A stretch of DNA of 64,000 nucleotides from CAMWXW01 sp051650105 (lineage in GTDB: Bacteria > Desulfobacterota > Desulfovibrionia > Desulfovibrionales > Desulfovibrionaceae), in assembly GCA_051650105.1 (NCBI GenBank), contig JBOFIJ010000016.1:124001-188000 (forward strand). Direction: 5' to 3'. Position numbers and translations under genes: made by a program. This document shows, piece after piece, positions 9,217 through 18,378 of this stretch; position 1 is the first letter of the stretch, and each line of letters opens with the position of its first letter. The notes under the pieces are model-generated. The model saw nothing but the letters and a program-made list of their open reading frames with translations. It searched no databases and was not told where the DNA came from.

Positions 9217-9939
9217 TTATATCATTTTGTTATATACAATAGTTCCTTCTGAAATACCCTGAAGAACTCTAGAAATAGCACCATTTTGCATATTACAAAC
9301 TACAATTGGAATTTTGTTTTCTTCAGCAAGTGTTATTGCTGTTGTATCCATAACTTGTAATCCACTCAGTACTGTCTCTCTATAGCTTAACGTATCATAT
9401 TTTTTTGCATCTGGGAAGAGCAAAGGGTCTTTATCATAAATAGCATCTACTTTGGTTGCTTTAATTATCAGTGAACATTGCATTTCTGTGGCACGTAAAA
9501 CTGCTGCTGTATCTGTTGTAAAATAAGGGTTTCCAGTGCCTGCTGCAAAAATTGCTATTCTACCTAATTCAAGGTGGCGTAGGGCTTTTCTTCTTATATA
9601 GGGTTCACATAATTCTTGAATAGTTATTGCAGAAAGCACTCTTGTTGGATGGCCTAATCTTTCTAGAAAATCTTGTATAGCAACAGCATTCATTACGGTT
9701 GCGAGCATGCCCATATAATCTGCTGTAGCTCTATCCATTCCTTTTGCAGAAGCACTAAGCCCCCTAAAGATATTGCCACCACCTATTACTATAGATATCT
9801 CTGCTCCCATGGTCACCAAATTTGATATTTCTGTACAAATTTTTGAAACTATTTCAGGTTCTATACCATATCCCTTGGCTCCCGCTAACGCTTCGCCACT
9901 TAATTTTATTAGTACTCTTTTGTATCGTAGTGTTCCCAT
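9217..9939 (-). CDS. pyrH: Uridylate kinase
   Basis: Phosphorylates UMP to UDP in pyrimidine nucleotide synthesis, as an amino-acid-kinase-fold hexamer. It shows KRVLIKLSGEALAG at the N-terminus, the glycine loop GGGNIFRG (residues 53-60), ATVMNAVAIQDFLE, and the ATP-site block AAGTGNPYFTTDTAAVLRA. The 240-residue length is typical. It follows the glycosyltransferase by 14 bases and heads the pyrH-frr-uppS-cdsA segment. Confidence 0.97.
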   Translation of the reverse strand: MGTLRYKRVLIKLSGEALAGAKGYGIEPEIVSKICTEISNLVTMGAEISIVIGGGNIFRGLSASAKGMDRATADYMGMLATVMNAVAIQDFLERLGHPTRVLSAITIQELCEPYIRRKALRHLELGRIAIFAAGTGNPYFTTDTAAVLRATEMQCSLIIKATKVDAIYDKDPLLFPDAKKYDTLSYRETVLSGLQVMDTTAITLAEENKIPIVVCNMQNGAISRVLQGISEGTIVYNKMI

Positions 9940-9953
9940 GCAATCCTCTTGCG

Positions 9954-10763
9954 CTAATTTTTATGTTGAGTAATATCACCTTTTTTATAAGTATATGGTT
10001 TTCCCCAAGATTCTTCTGTTATACGAATGTATTTACAAAAAACATAAAATGCCTCATGTACAGAAAGAATAAAACCCGCTCTACCATCTAAAAAACCTTT
10101 ATATATAATATATTGTACAAAGAACCTGCTTAGTGCATGTAGCGATGCCTTTGCAATGCCTCCTTTCTTATTATTTTTTCTTAAATCACAGGCACCATCT
10201 TCTGCATAACTATTGAGCTTGTCTAGCTGATTTTTATATCCAGAATAGGAATAATGCAAAATATCTTTTGCAAGATGGCTATTCGAGCCAATGGTATAAA
10301 GATAATGGTGTGCACCAGAATGGCCAATATGCGTGTATTCTGTTTTAAAAAGTCGAAGTAATTTTTCAGGGTACCACTTGCCATGTAGTAAAAACCTATC
10401 AAGATACCATGTGGCTCTTTGAACAGTATAGCCTGTGTGTTCTATTTTATTTTGAAAAAGAGTACGGATTGCTTGTTCTAATTCTTTGGTACAAATTTCA
10501 TCGCTATCTAAATAAAATCCCCACTCTGTTTTTATGAGAGAAAGGGCATACTGAGTTTGTGAGACGATATCATCCCAAGGGCGTTCTTTTATCTCCACCT
10601 TCATTTCAGAAGCTATAGAGAGTGTCGCATCTGTGCTTCCTCCATCAACAACAATGATACGTTCACAGAAGGAGATGGAGCGGAGGCATTCTTTTAGAAG
10701 TCTTTCTGAATTCGTTGTAAGAAGTATGGCTGTTATTGGAAGTTTGTTTATTAAGGCGTCCAT
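9954..10763 (-). CDS. Family 2 glycosyltransferase, WaaE/KdtX-like
   Basis: Inverting GT-A glycosyltransferase of 269 residues, close in type to LPS core beta-1,4-glucosyltransferases (WaaE/KdtX). The nucleotide-sugar site is marked by ITAILLTTNSERLLKECLRS, VVDGGSTDAT (D40) and the metal-binding LDSDE (85-89). ERPWDDIVSQTQYAL and the C-terminal RFFVQYIIYKGFLDGRAGF are characteristic of this subfamily. No membrane anchor is seen, so it is probably peripheral at the inner membrane face. The exact sugar and acceptor cannot be read from sequence. It lies between holB and pyrH in the same run. Confidence 0.85.
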   Translation of the reverse strand: MDALINKLPITAILLTTNSERLLKECLRSISFCERIIVVDGGSTDATLSIASEMKVEIKERPWDDIVSQTQYALSLIKTEWGFYLDSDEICTKELEQAIRTLFQNKIEHTGYTVQRATWYLDRFLLHGKWYPEKLLRLFKTEYTHIGHSGAHHYLYTIGSNSHLAKDILHYSYSGYKNQLDKLNSYAEDGACDLRKNNKKGGIAKASLHALSRFFVQYIIYKGFLDGRAGFILSVHEAFYVFCKYIRITEESWGKPYTYKKGDITQHKN

Positions 10764-10809
10764 TATACTTTTGTATCACAGTTATAAGGAAAAATCAAAT
10801 GGTATCCCA

Positions 10810-11721
10810 TTACCTATACAAATTTGTGTATAATGTAAGTATGAATGTATCTACAATGAGAGAAGGTGAAACATTTGCTTTCAGTTGTTCCTGATATTGT
10901 GTAATTACTTCACCACAAAAATAGAGCTTTTTTGTTGAGTATGTTGATAGTATTTTTGATAGTGTATTGATTGGATTTTTTTTTAACGCTTGACATAATG
11001 CTACCTGAAAATACGTAAATATTGTGTGAAGTTGCTCAGTGTCTAGTGTTTTTGTGTGTGTAGATTGTTGAGTAAAATATCCTTTGCCTGTTTGTAAAAA
11101 TGTTTCCATTTCCTGTATAATATGCAGGCTTGGAAAGTGTAATGAGTGAGAGGCTGGCCAGGCAAGAGTGATAACATGTGCTCTTGAAACAATTGTTGGT
11201 ACTATTTGTGAGTGGATTGGTGTCGTTATTATGAAGAAAAGAGTCTTATCGGGTTCCTCCACAATTTTTAAAAGAGCATTACTAAGTTCTTTTATACTGT
11301 GAGCTTCTTGTAATTCTATAATACAAATAATATGTTTCTTCTTTGGGGAAGAAGAAATTTCTTTTTTTAGTGTGCGTATTTGATTACTATATAATCCATA
11401 ACGAGCATCAAAATAATGCATATCGCCAAAACGAAAATAAATACCGTGGTCTTTTTTATTGCTTTTTTCTAGTTCACGGTATTCTTCAGATGCAATATGT
11501 TTAGACAGAATTGAGAGACAAGATGAGCATGTTAAACAGGGTGTATTTTCAGATTCGCACTGAATTGCTGTCATTATGTAGAGTGAATTATATATACGCT
11601 CTTCTCTTGTTCCTCCTTCTAATAGCACTAATTGAGGAGGATTATGAGAAAGAGCACGAAGGTAGCTTTTGGATAATGTTTTATGTGACGTATTTCCTAA
11701 ATAATGTAAAATAGGGTTCAT
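10810..11721 (-). CDS. holB: DNA polymerase III delta' subunit (HolB)
   Basis: Clamp-loader delta' subunit, 303 residues from the chosen start. The zinc-binding cysteines are present (QCESENTPCLTCSSC). The P-loop position is degenerate (LLEGGTREERIYNSL, no GKT), as expected for delta', which does not hydrolyse ATP. IELQEAHSIKELSNALLKIVEEP and the SRAH segment match the sensor region. The frame is open up to base 11823, but that would run into purA. The Met at 11721, four bases after the purA stop, gives the normal N-terminus, although there is no obvious Shine-Dalgarno, which suggests coupling to purA. Sequence conservation beyond the core is low. Confidence 0.85.
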   Translation of the reverse strand: MNPILHYLGNTSHKTLSKSYLRALSHNPPQLVLLEGGTREERIYNSLYIMTAIQCESENTPCLTCSSCLSILSKHIASEEYRELEKSNKKDHGIYFRFGDMHYFDARYGLYSNQIRTLKKEISSSPKKKHIICIIELQEAHSIKELSNALLKIVEEPDKTLFFIITTPIHSQIVPTIVSRAHVITLAWPASHSLHFPSLHIIQEMETFLQTGKGYFTQQSTHTKTLDTEQLHTIFTYFQVALCQALKKNPINTLSKILSTYSTKKLYFCGEVITQYQEQLKANVSPSLIVDTFILTLYTNLYR

Positions 11722-11725
11722 ATTG

Positions 11726-12997
11726 TTAACAAATAATTGTTTGATGTCTTTCTGGACCGACTGAGATAATAGATATAGGTGTTGACGTAAATTTTTCAAT
11801 ACGTTTAATAAATATTTGTGCATTTTCTGGCAAAGAATCTACTGTTTGACACTGCATTATGTTTTCATTCCAACCGTCAAATTCTTCATAAATAGGCTGA
11901 ATTTGTTCAATTTCAGAAAGATTGGAGGGCAGAGTATCGTATATAGTATTTTCTAATTTATATCCCACACACATTTTTATTTTCTTCAATCCTGTAAGAA
12001 CATCTATTTTGGTCAATGCAAGTGTTGTTATGCCATTATACCTAATAGCTTCTTTTAAAAGAACAGCATCTAACCAGCCACAACGGCGTTTACGTCCTGT
12101 TGTTGAACCAATTTCAAAGCCTTTTTCTTGTAAGAATATACCAATTTCATCGTGAAGTTCCGTTGGAAAAAAGCCACCACCAACTCTTGTAATATATGCC
12201 TTTATTATGGCTGTTACTTTCGTTATTACTTGAGGAGCTAGACCTGTTCCAGTAGAAATACCTCCCGTTACTGTCGAAGAAGAGGTCACATATGGGTACG
12301 TTCCATGGTCTATATCTAAAAACGTTCCCTGTGCTCCTTCAAAAAGTATTTTTTTCTTATCTGAAAGTGCTTTAGAAAGAATAAGAGATGTATCTGTAAT
12401 AAAGGGTTTTATGCGCTCAATATAGGGAGAAAGATAGGCTATAATTTCTTCTGTGCAAAATATTTTTTCTTTATACAAGTGGGAAAAAAGGGTGTTCTTT
12501 TCTTCCAAAATTTTTGTTATTTTTTGTGCAAGAAGGTTTTGATCAAAGATATCCATTGCACGTATACCATATCTGCTTGCTTTATCTTCGTAACAAGGGC
12601 CAATACCCTTACCTGTAGTGCCTATTTTATTCGAAGACCTTTTTTCTCGGGCAAGGTCAAGGGTTTTATGATATGGCATAACTAAATGTGCTTTACTACT
12701 AAGGAACAAGTTTTTTGGAAGTATTGTAACATCTTGTTGCTCTAGTGTATCTATTTCCGAACATAAAACAACGGGGTCAAACACAACACCATTACCTATA
12801 ACGCAGTGTGTATTTGGGTATAGTATGCCAGATGGAAGAGTGTGAAGTATATATTTTTTATTATCAACTATAATTGTGTGGCCTGCATTATTTCCACCGT
12901 TAAAACGCACAACATAGTCATATTCTTTTGCAAGAAGATCAACAATTTTACCTTTACCTTCATCGCCCCATTGTGCGCCTATTATAACGTTGTTCAT
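11726..12997 (-). CDS. purA: Adenylosuccinate synthetase
   Basis: Joins IMP and aspartate using GTP, the first step from IMP to AMP. The P-loop is QWGDEGKGK at residues 9-17. Further blocks are RFNGGNNAGHTI, GIGPCYEDKASR, FEGAQGTFLDIDHGTYPYVTSS and STTGRKRRCGWLDAVLL. The 423-residue length is typical. It is the first gene of the ten-gene minus-strand run and is divergent from clpS across a 199-base AT-rich gap that must hold promoters for both. Confidence 0.97.
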   Translation of the reverse strand: MNNVIIGAQWGDEGKGKIVDLLAKEYDYVVRFNGGNNAGHTIIVDNKKYILHTLPSGILYPNTHCVIGNGVVFDPVVLCSEIDTLEQQDVTILPKNLFLSSKAHLVMPYHKTLDLAREKRSSNKIGTTGKGIGPCYEDKASRYGIRAMDIFDQNLLAQKITKILEEKNTLFSHLYKEKIFCTEEIIAYLSPYIERIKPFITDTSLILSKALSDKKKILFEGAQGTFLDIDHGTYPYVTSSSTVTGGISTGTGLAPQVITKVTAIIKAYITRVGGGFFPTELHDEIGIFLQEKGFEIGSTTGRKRRCGWLDAVLLKEAIRYNGITTLALTKIDVLTGLKKIKMCVGYKLENTIYDTLPSNLSEIEQIQPIYEEFDGWNENIMQCQTVDSLPENAQIFIKRIEKFTSTPISIISVGPERHQTIIC

Positions 12998-13196
12998 ATA
13001 CTATTCCCTTTACAATCTGGATATTCGTAAAAAACGATGAAAATACTACACATTATATTGTGAAAAAATATAGTTGTCAAGAGAGTTGTTTTCCCTTTTA
13101 AATACACCATTATTATAAAATTTTGTGTAAAAATATGTACAAAAGAGGAGTTTTTGTGTATAGTGGCTTCTGTTGAGATGAAATAGAGGAGTGCTT

Positions 13197-13505
13197 ATGC
13201 CAGAAGATAACGTTTCACAGAGCAAAGTACACGTTGAGAGTTTACTTGTGGAAGAGCCTCCAGAATATGGAATCCTTCTTTTCAATGATGATTATACACC
13301 AATGGACTTTGTTGTTCTTTTATTAAAATCTGTTTTTCACAAAAAAGAAGAAGAAGCTCATGCCCTCATGTTAACAATACATAATGATGGGAAAGGCTTA
13401 TGTGGAATATATACCTTTGAAATAGCAGAAACAAGGGTACAACTTGTGCATGCGAAAGCTCAAGAAGCTGGGTTTCCTCTGCGTTGTATTATGCAGAAAA
13501 TGTAA
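13197..13505 (+). CDS. clpS: ATP-dependent Clp protease adaptor ClpS
   Basis: Adaptor that delivers N-degron substrates to ClpA. 102 residues starting at the ATG of MPEDNV, preceded by AGAGGAG; the upstream in-frame GTG at 13191 lies inside the ribosome site and is less likely. The signature LFNDDYTPMDFVV and the ClpA-contact helix region (KKEEEAHALMLTIHNDGKGLCGIYTFEIAETR) are intact. It precedes clpA by 21 bases, the standard pairing. Confidence 0.95.
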   Translation: MPEDNVSQSKVHVESLLVEEPPEYGILLFNDDYTPMDFVVLLLKSVFHKKEEEAHALMLTIHNDGKGLCGIYTFEIAETRVQLVHAKAQEAGFPLRCIMQKM

Positions 13506-13526
13506 ATTATATTCAGGGAGGGTCTT

Positions 13527-15776
13527 ATGTTTGAACGAGAGTTGGAAGACGTTTTAAGCCAGGCGGTTCTTTTAGCTACAGAGTATCGCCATGAGTTTCT
13601 TACAGTAGAGCATATTCTGTATAGTATTTTGGAAAGTTCTGAGGGGCAAACTATTTTTGAAGAACTTGACGTAGATTTTACAAAGGCTTTTGCTCTTTTG
13701 GATTATTTTTTCAAAGACAATATGAAGGAAAGCGTTACAAGAAATAAAGCGGACCAAATTATACAAACAACAAGTGTACAAAGGGTGTTAGGAAGAGCTA
13801 TACAATACGTGCAAAATAGCGATAGGAATAAAGCTGCTATAGGAGACGTCTTTCTTGCTATATTTGATGAAGAAGATACCTATGCTCGCTCCTTTTTGCA
13901 AGCTTTGGAAGTGACTCGCTTGGATATACTCCATGCTATTAGTTTTACAAAAGATTCAGAGGAGTCTGGCGCAGACAATGATTCTTCTTTACTTTCTAAA
14001 TTAACCATAGCTCTTTCAGAACAGGCTGAAATGGGAAATATTGATCCTATTGTTGGAAGAAAAAAAGAAATACAAAGAATTTTACAAATACTTTCTAGAA
14101 GAAAGAAAAATAACCCCATTCTTATTGGAGATCCAGGTGTTGGTAAAAGTGCTATTATTGAAGGGCTTGCGTTGCAGATTGCCCGAGGTGATGTTCCAGA
14201 GCAATGTAAAGATATGAAGTTATTCATTCTCGAAATGGGCAACCTTCTTGCTGGAACAAAATATAGGGGTGATTTTGAATCTAAAATGCAGGAATTATTA
14301 AAAGAAATACAAAAAATTCCTAATGCTGTTCTTGTCATAGATGAAATACATACAATTGTTGGTGCTGGTGCTACTTCTGGAAGTTCTGTGGATGCTGCAA
14401 GTTTATTAAAACCAATATTGGCTAAAGGAAGTATTCGTTGTATTGGTTCAACTACATACGAAGAATTTCAAAGATATGTAGAAAAGGATAGGGCATTAGC
14501 AAGAAGATTTCAAAAAGTTTTTGTTGAAGAACCTTCGGAAAAGGAAGCTATCGATATGATGCATATTCTTGTTCCTCTCTATGAGAAACACCATAATGTT
14601 CATTATACGAAGAAATCTATTAAAGCTGCGGTTGAGCTTTCTTCTAAATATATTACAGAAAGGCATTTACCAGACAAAGCTATTGACGTTATTGATGAAG
14701 CTGGTGCACTTGCAAGGCTTTCTTCTCTAAATAAGGAAAAAATTTCTATAGTTACAAAAGATATTGAAGATGTTGTGGCTTCAATATCCCAGGTGCCAGT
14801 GAAAACTATTGAGCATTCAGACACAAAACTTCTTCAGAATCTTGAAGTTACGTTAAAAAAGAATATTGTTGGACAAGATAATGCAATTGAGCAAATATCT
14901 AAAGCTGTTCTCAGGTCATATATCGGTTTTGAGGAAAAAATGCGTCCTGTTGCTTCTTTTCTTTTTTATGGCTCTACAGGTGTTGGAAAAACTGAATTAG
15001 CAAAGGCCTTGGCTAGCTCGTTAGGAATAGATTTTCATCGTTTTGATATGAGTGAATATATGGAGCAACATGCTGTCTCTCGGCTTATAGGCTCTCCTCC
15101 AGGTTATGTGGGTTTTGAGCAGAGTGGTTTATTAACAGAAACTATACGTAAAACACCACATTCGGTTATATTGCTTGATGAAATAGAAAAAGCGCATCAC
15201 GATATATATAATGTCTTATTACAAATTATGGATTATGCTACCATTACGGATAATAAAGGAAGAAAGGCAGATTGTAAAAATATTATTCTTATTATGACTT
15301 CCAATGTAGGTGTTGAGGAAATGAGTAAGAATACTATTGGTTTTGATTCTTCTCATACTCCAGATACTTCAAAGTCTTTACGAGCACTGGAGAAAACATT
15401 TACGCCTGAATTTAGAAATAGATTGGATGCGATGATAGCATTTAACTCTCTTACAAAAGAAGATATGCAAGTCATTTTAGTAAAGTCTTTAGATGGAATT
15501 TATACTGCTATGAAAGTACATAAAATTACTTTAACAATAACAGATAAAGCTCAGAAATATATGATTGATAAAGGCTTTAATGCTGCTTTTGGTGCACGTC
15601 CTCTGCAAAGGTTTATACGCACAACTGTGCAGGATATGCTTGCTGAAGCTATATTATATGAGAAAATTAAAAAAGGTGACGTTGTTATAATAGATAGGGC
15701 AAAAAATGATGGTGAAGATGTAAGCAAGGCGCTTATTTATACTGTTGTAAAAGAAAAAGCATTGCAAGAAGTATAA
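13527..15776 (+). CDS. clpA: ATP-dependent Clp protease ATP-binding subunit ClpA
   Basis: Double-AAA+ unfoldase that feeds proteins to ClpP; 749 residues. An N-domain of ~140 residues precedes AAA1 with Walker A GDPGVGKS and Walker B VLVIDEIHTI. AAA2 has Walker A GSTGVGKT and Walker B VILLDEIEKAH, with the arginine-finger region FTPEFRNRLDAM. It lacks the long middle domain of ClpB, which fixes the assignment to ClpA, as does the clpS gene in front. GGGAGG lies before the ATG. ClpP is not in the window. Confidence 0.96.
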   Translation: MFERELEDVLSQAVLLATEYRHEFLTVEHILYSILESSEGQTIFEELDVDFTKAFALLDYFFKDNMKESVTRNKADQIIQTTSVQRVLGRAIQYVQNSDRNKAAIGDVFLAIFDEEDTYARSFLQALEVTRLDILHAISFTKDSEESGADNDSSLLSKLTIALSEQAEMGNIDPIVGRKKEIQRILQILSRRKKNNPILIGDPGVGKSAIIEGLALQIARGDVPEQCKDMKLFILEMGNLLAGTKYRGDFESKMQELLKEIQKIPNAVLVIDEIHTIVGAGATSGSSVDAASLLKPILAKGSIRCIGSTTYEEFQRYVEKDRALARRFQKVFVEEPSEKEAIDMMHILVPLYEKHHNVHYTKKSIKAAVELSSKYITERHLPDKAIDVIDEAGALARLSSLNKEKISIVTKDIEDVVASISQVPVKTIEHSDTKLLQNLEVTLKKNIVGQDNAIEQISKAVLRSYIGFEEKMRPVASFLFYGSTGVGKTELAKALASSLGIDFHRFDMSEYMEQHAVSRLIGSPPGYVGFEQSGLLTETIRKTPHSVILLDEIEKAHHDIYNVLLQIMDYATITDNKGRKADCKNIILIMTSNVGVEEMSKNTIGFDSSHTPDTSKSLRALEKTFTPEFRNRLDAMIAFNSLTKEDMQVILVKSLDGIYTAMKVHKITLTITDKAQKYMIDKGFNAAFGARPLQRFIRTTVQDMLAEAILYEKIKKGDVVIIDRAKNDGEDVSKALIYTVVKEKALQEV

Positions 15777-16396
15777 TTTTTATTGATTTGTTTTATTTAG
15801 AGGACGATTTATTATAGATCTTCCTTTTTTTGTAATATTATGGAGCATTCCTTATGTGTCTTTTGGGGCATTTTGCATTAAAAATATTCTTATATAAATG
15901 AATTGAAATAGAGAAAATAATGTATTCTTCATAAGATTAGTATTAATAAAATAATGTGGTATTAAAGTAATGTTGTTAGTAAAAGAATAAGAGTATTTTT
16001 TATAGGGAATAAGCATCTTACGTGGTGATACTATACAAAAAGTTCCTACTATTGTTGAAAAGAATTATGAAGCTATTCCGAAAGAACTTATCTTTATAAC
16101 AGAAGTTATTATTTTTTGAGTAGGAATAGTGCATGAGAAAACAGCTTTTTGAGACATTTTTTAATGATTTTTTATTATTAGCTACTTATATTATGTTTTG
16201 AGGAAGAAATGATATTGTTTTGATAAAGATATAGGGTATTCCAGAAAAGAAAGATGCTCTATTCTCTATTATTAATGTACAAAGGAGGCTGAGAAATATC
16301 TATAAATAGTATGTGTTATTGATAAAGAATAGAAGGATATAAAAATATTGTCTATTAAGACATCACAAAAAGATAAGACAAAATCATAATGAGCTG
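15777..16396. other. Gene-free stretch with decayed sequence
   Basis: 620 bases between convergent clpA and selB with no credible gene. It contains the stray ppiB/moeA junction copy (16031-16163). A very short open stretch near 16235-16308 (+), ending NVQRRLRNIYK and a stop, may be a gene scar, but it is too short to assign. Confidence 0.6.
16031..16163 (+). repeat. Dispersed duplicate of the ppiB end and moeA start
   Basis: 133 bases almost identical to 59580-59711: I count two substitutions and one extra T. The source segment covers the last ~30 codons of the cyclophilin gene, its stop, and the first ~10 codons of moeA. The extra T changes the cyclophilin ending, and neither partial gene can be expressed usefully here. 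No inverted repeats or transposase genes flank it. Confidence 0.9.
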
Positions 16397-18328
16397 TTAT
16401 TGTTCTAAAATATGGGCAGTACGGTAGGTATCTTTTCGTATTGTTAACCGAATAGTGTCAAAGTGTTCTAACAATGGTACTAAGTATTTTCTAGATAGCC
16501 CGTTTGTCATCGATTTTAAATCTGAAATAGTTAATTGTTCTGCAGATGTAAAAAAAAGTTTGACATCGGCTTTTATTGTGTCTAATACATTTTTTTCGTA
16601 CCATATATCCTCTGATATCTTTACAAGGATAGCATTCTCTTGCATATGTTTCATGATAGGACGTAATTCTTTAAGTGAAATGGTAAAAGATTCACTTACT
16701 TCTTTTACTGTGGGGGGTGTTAAGCCTGCTTCTTTGTACAAAGAAAGAATATTTGTTTCTAATTCTTGTTCTTTTTGTGTTATATTTACTGTATGATGTT
16801 GTTCTCGTAGTGTTGTTCCATCTTGTATAATAAGAGCTTCTTTGATAAGAGAATCTATAATATTTTGTCCTAAAGAGATGGATTCTGTCTGTGTTCTTTT
16901 TGTCAGAAGTTCATTTCGAGAAAAGCCTTTTTTAAGAGGAAATGTCTTGTGTAGTAATAATAATGTTTCTACATATTCTTTTTTTATATTTTCAAAGATC
17001 TGTGTATGACAATATATTTTTTTTTCTTTATCAAAAAGAATAACTTTTTTTTCATTTATTAATTTAGTCATGTTTTCTTCCATCGTCTTTTCTGGAGTTG
17101 CAAATAATAGTGTGAGCTCTAATAGAGACAAACCGAGTTCTTTAACAAATAATAAACGTTCTTTTACGGCATATTCAAATTCTTCTTTTGTTTCCATAAA
17201 AGCCAGATCTTGTGCTTTTTCTTCAGAATATGTTTTCTTTGAAAAAAAACTATTTTGTTTTGCTAATGGGTTTGTAATGTGTCCACCAGCTATTGTTCGT
17301 AGTGGGGAATAAGAGCGAATAATAAAGCTATCTTTTGCAATGCCAACCATGTCTTCATCAAAGCGTATAATTGCAATAGTACTTTCTCCTGCTTGTAATT
17401 CTTGTCTATCTAGAAAATATACTCTTGCTAAGACTTCTTTTGTATAGTGATGAAAGTGGATTTGTACTCTATTTTTAATGGTAATTGGTGAGGAAGGTAA
17501 ACAGTGTAACCAAACTTCCCATTCCCTACTATTTTGTAGCATTTCTGGAAGTGAGATAGTATCCCCTTTATGAATATTCTTTACTTCTATGTTGTGTATA
17601 TTAAGAGCTATTCTTTGTCCTGCTAATCCACTACTATTTTCACGGTGTCTTTGTATTCCTCGCGCTCGTGTTGCTATCTTTTGGGGATAAATTTGAAGAG
17701 AATCTCCAATTGCTAATGTACCAGATATAGAAGTTCCTGTAACAACAGTGCCGTGTCCTTTTATTGTAAACACTCTATCTATAGGCATTCTAAAAGGAAA
17801 AGAATTGGGTTTTTTAGTAGCTGTTTTTTCTAAAAAAATAATATAGTCTCGAACGGAATCTAAGCCTTCTCCCGTGTAGCTTGAGACCGGAAAGATTGGT
17901 GCATTACACAATATACTAGTAGAAAATAATGCAGATACTTCTTCTATGACAAAAGAGAGCCATTCTTTGTCTACGAGATCTATTTTTGTGAGGAGTATCA
18001 TTCCTTTATTTATTTGTAAAAGAGACGTTATCTCAAGATGTTCTTTTGTTTGTGGCATAATACCTTCTTCTGCACTTATAGTAAAAAGAACAGCATCTAT
18101 TCCACTTGCACCAGATACCATATTCTTTACAAATTTTTCGTGCCCAGGCATATCTATAATGCTAACTTCAGTACCGTTTGGAAGAGACAGTTTAGCAAAG
18201 CCAAGCTCTATAGTAATACCTCTTCTTTTTTCTTCTGTTAATGTATCACAATCGATACCAGAAAGCGCTTTTACAAGAGTTGTTTTTCCATGATCTACAT
18301 GACCGGCTGTTCCAAGGATAATTGACAT
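16397..18328 (-). CDS. selB: Selenocysteine-specific elongation factor SelB
   Basis: GTPase that carries Sec-tRNA(Sec) to ribosomes stalled at UGA next to a SECIS hairpin. The 643 residues show G1 GHVDHGKT at 9-16, GITIELGFAKL, G3 DMPGHEKFV and G4 TKID, then EF-Tu-like domains 2-3 (GTVVTGTSISG). The C-terminal ~270 residues form the winged-helix array that binds SECIS RNA (for example VKEVSESFTISLKELRPIM and LKSMTNGLSRKYLVPLLEHFD). An intact SelB means the organism decodes UGA as selenocysteine somewhere, which bears on the UGA-containing ferredoxin at 28090-28596. selA, selD and tRNA-Sec are not visible in the window. It lies upstream of nothing obviously related. Confidence 0.95.
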   Translation of the reverse strand: MSIILGTAGHVDHGKTTLVKALSGIDCDTLTEEKRRGITIELGFAKLSLPNGTEVSIIDMPGHEKFVKNMVSGASGIDAVLFTISAEEGIMPQTKEHLEITSLLQINKGMILLTKIDLVDKEWLSFVIEEVSALFSTSILCNAPIFPVSSYTGEGLDSVRDYIIFLEKTATKKPNSFPFRMPIDRVFTIKGHGTVVTGTSISGTLAIGDSLQIYPQKIATRARGIQRHRENSSGLAGQRIALNIHNIEVKNIHKGDTISLPEMLQNSREWEVWLHCLPSSPITIKNRVQIHFHHYTKEVLARVYFLDRQELQAGESTIAIIRFDEDMVGIAKDSFIIRSYSPLRTIAGGHITNPLAKQNSFFSKKTYSEEKAQDLAFMETKEEFEYAVKERLLFVKELGLSLLELTLLFATPEKTMEENMTKLINEKKVILFDKEKKIYCHTQIFENIKKEYVETLLLLHKTFPLKKGFSRNELLTKRTQTESISLGQNIIDSLIKEALIIQDGTTLREQHHTVNITQKEQELETNILSLYKEAGLTPPTVKEVSESFTISLKELRPIMKHMQENAILVKISEDIWYEKNVLDTIKADVKLFFTSAEQLTISDLKSMTNGLSRKYLVPLLEHFDTIRLTIRKDTYRTAHILEQ

Positions 18329-18378
18329 TGTATTACCTCATTTTCATAATGTAGTAAAATAAAATGCGGGGAGAAATA

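Noticed and set aside
13880..14338. 152-codon frame (-) inside clpA
   Set aside because: Antisense shadow of a highly conserved gene; no independent evidence.
15777..16396. Insertion sequence carrying the ppiB/moeA copy
   Set aside because: No transposase frame, no terminal inverted repeats and no target-site duplication are visible around the copied segment.
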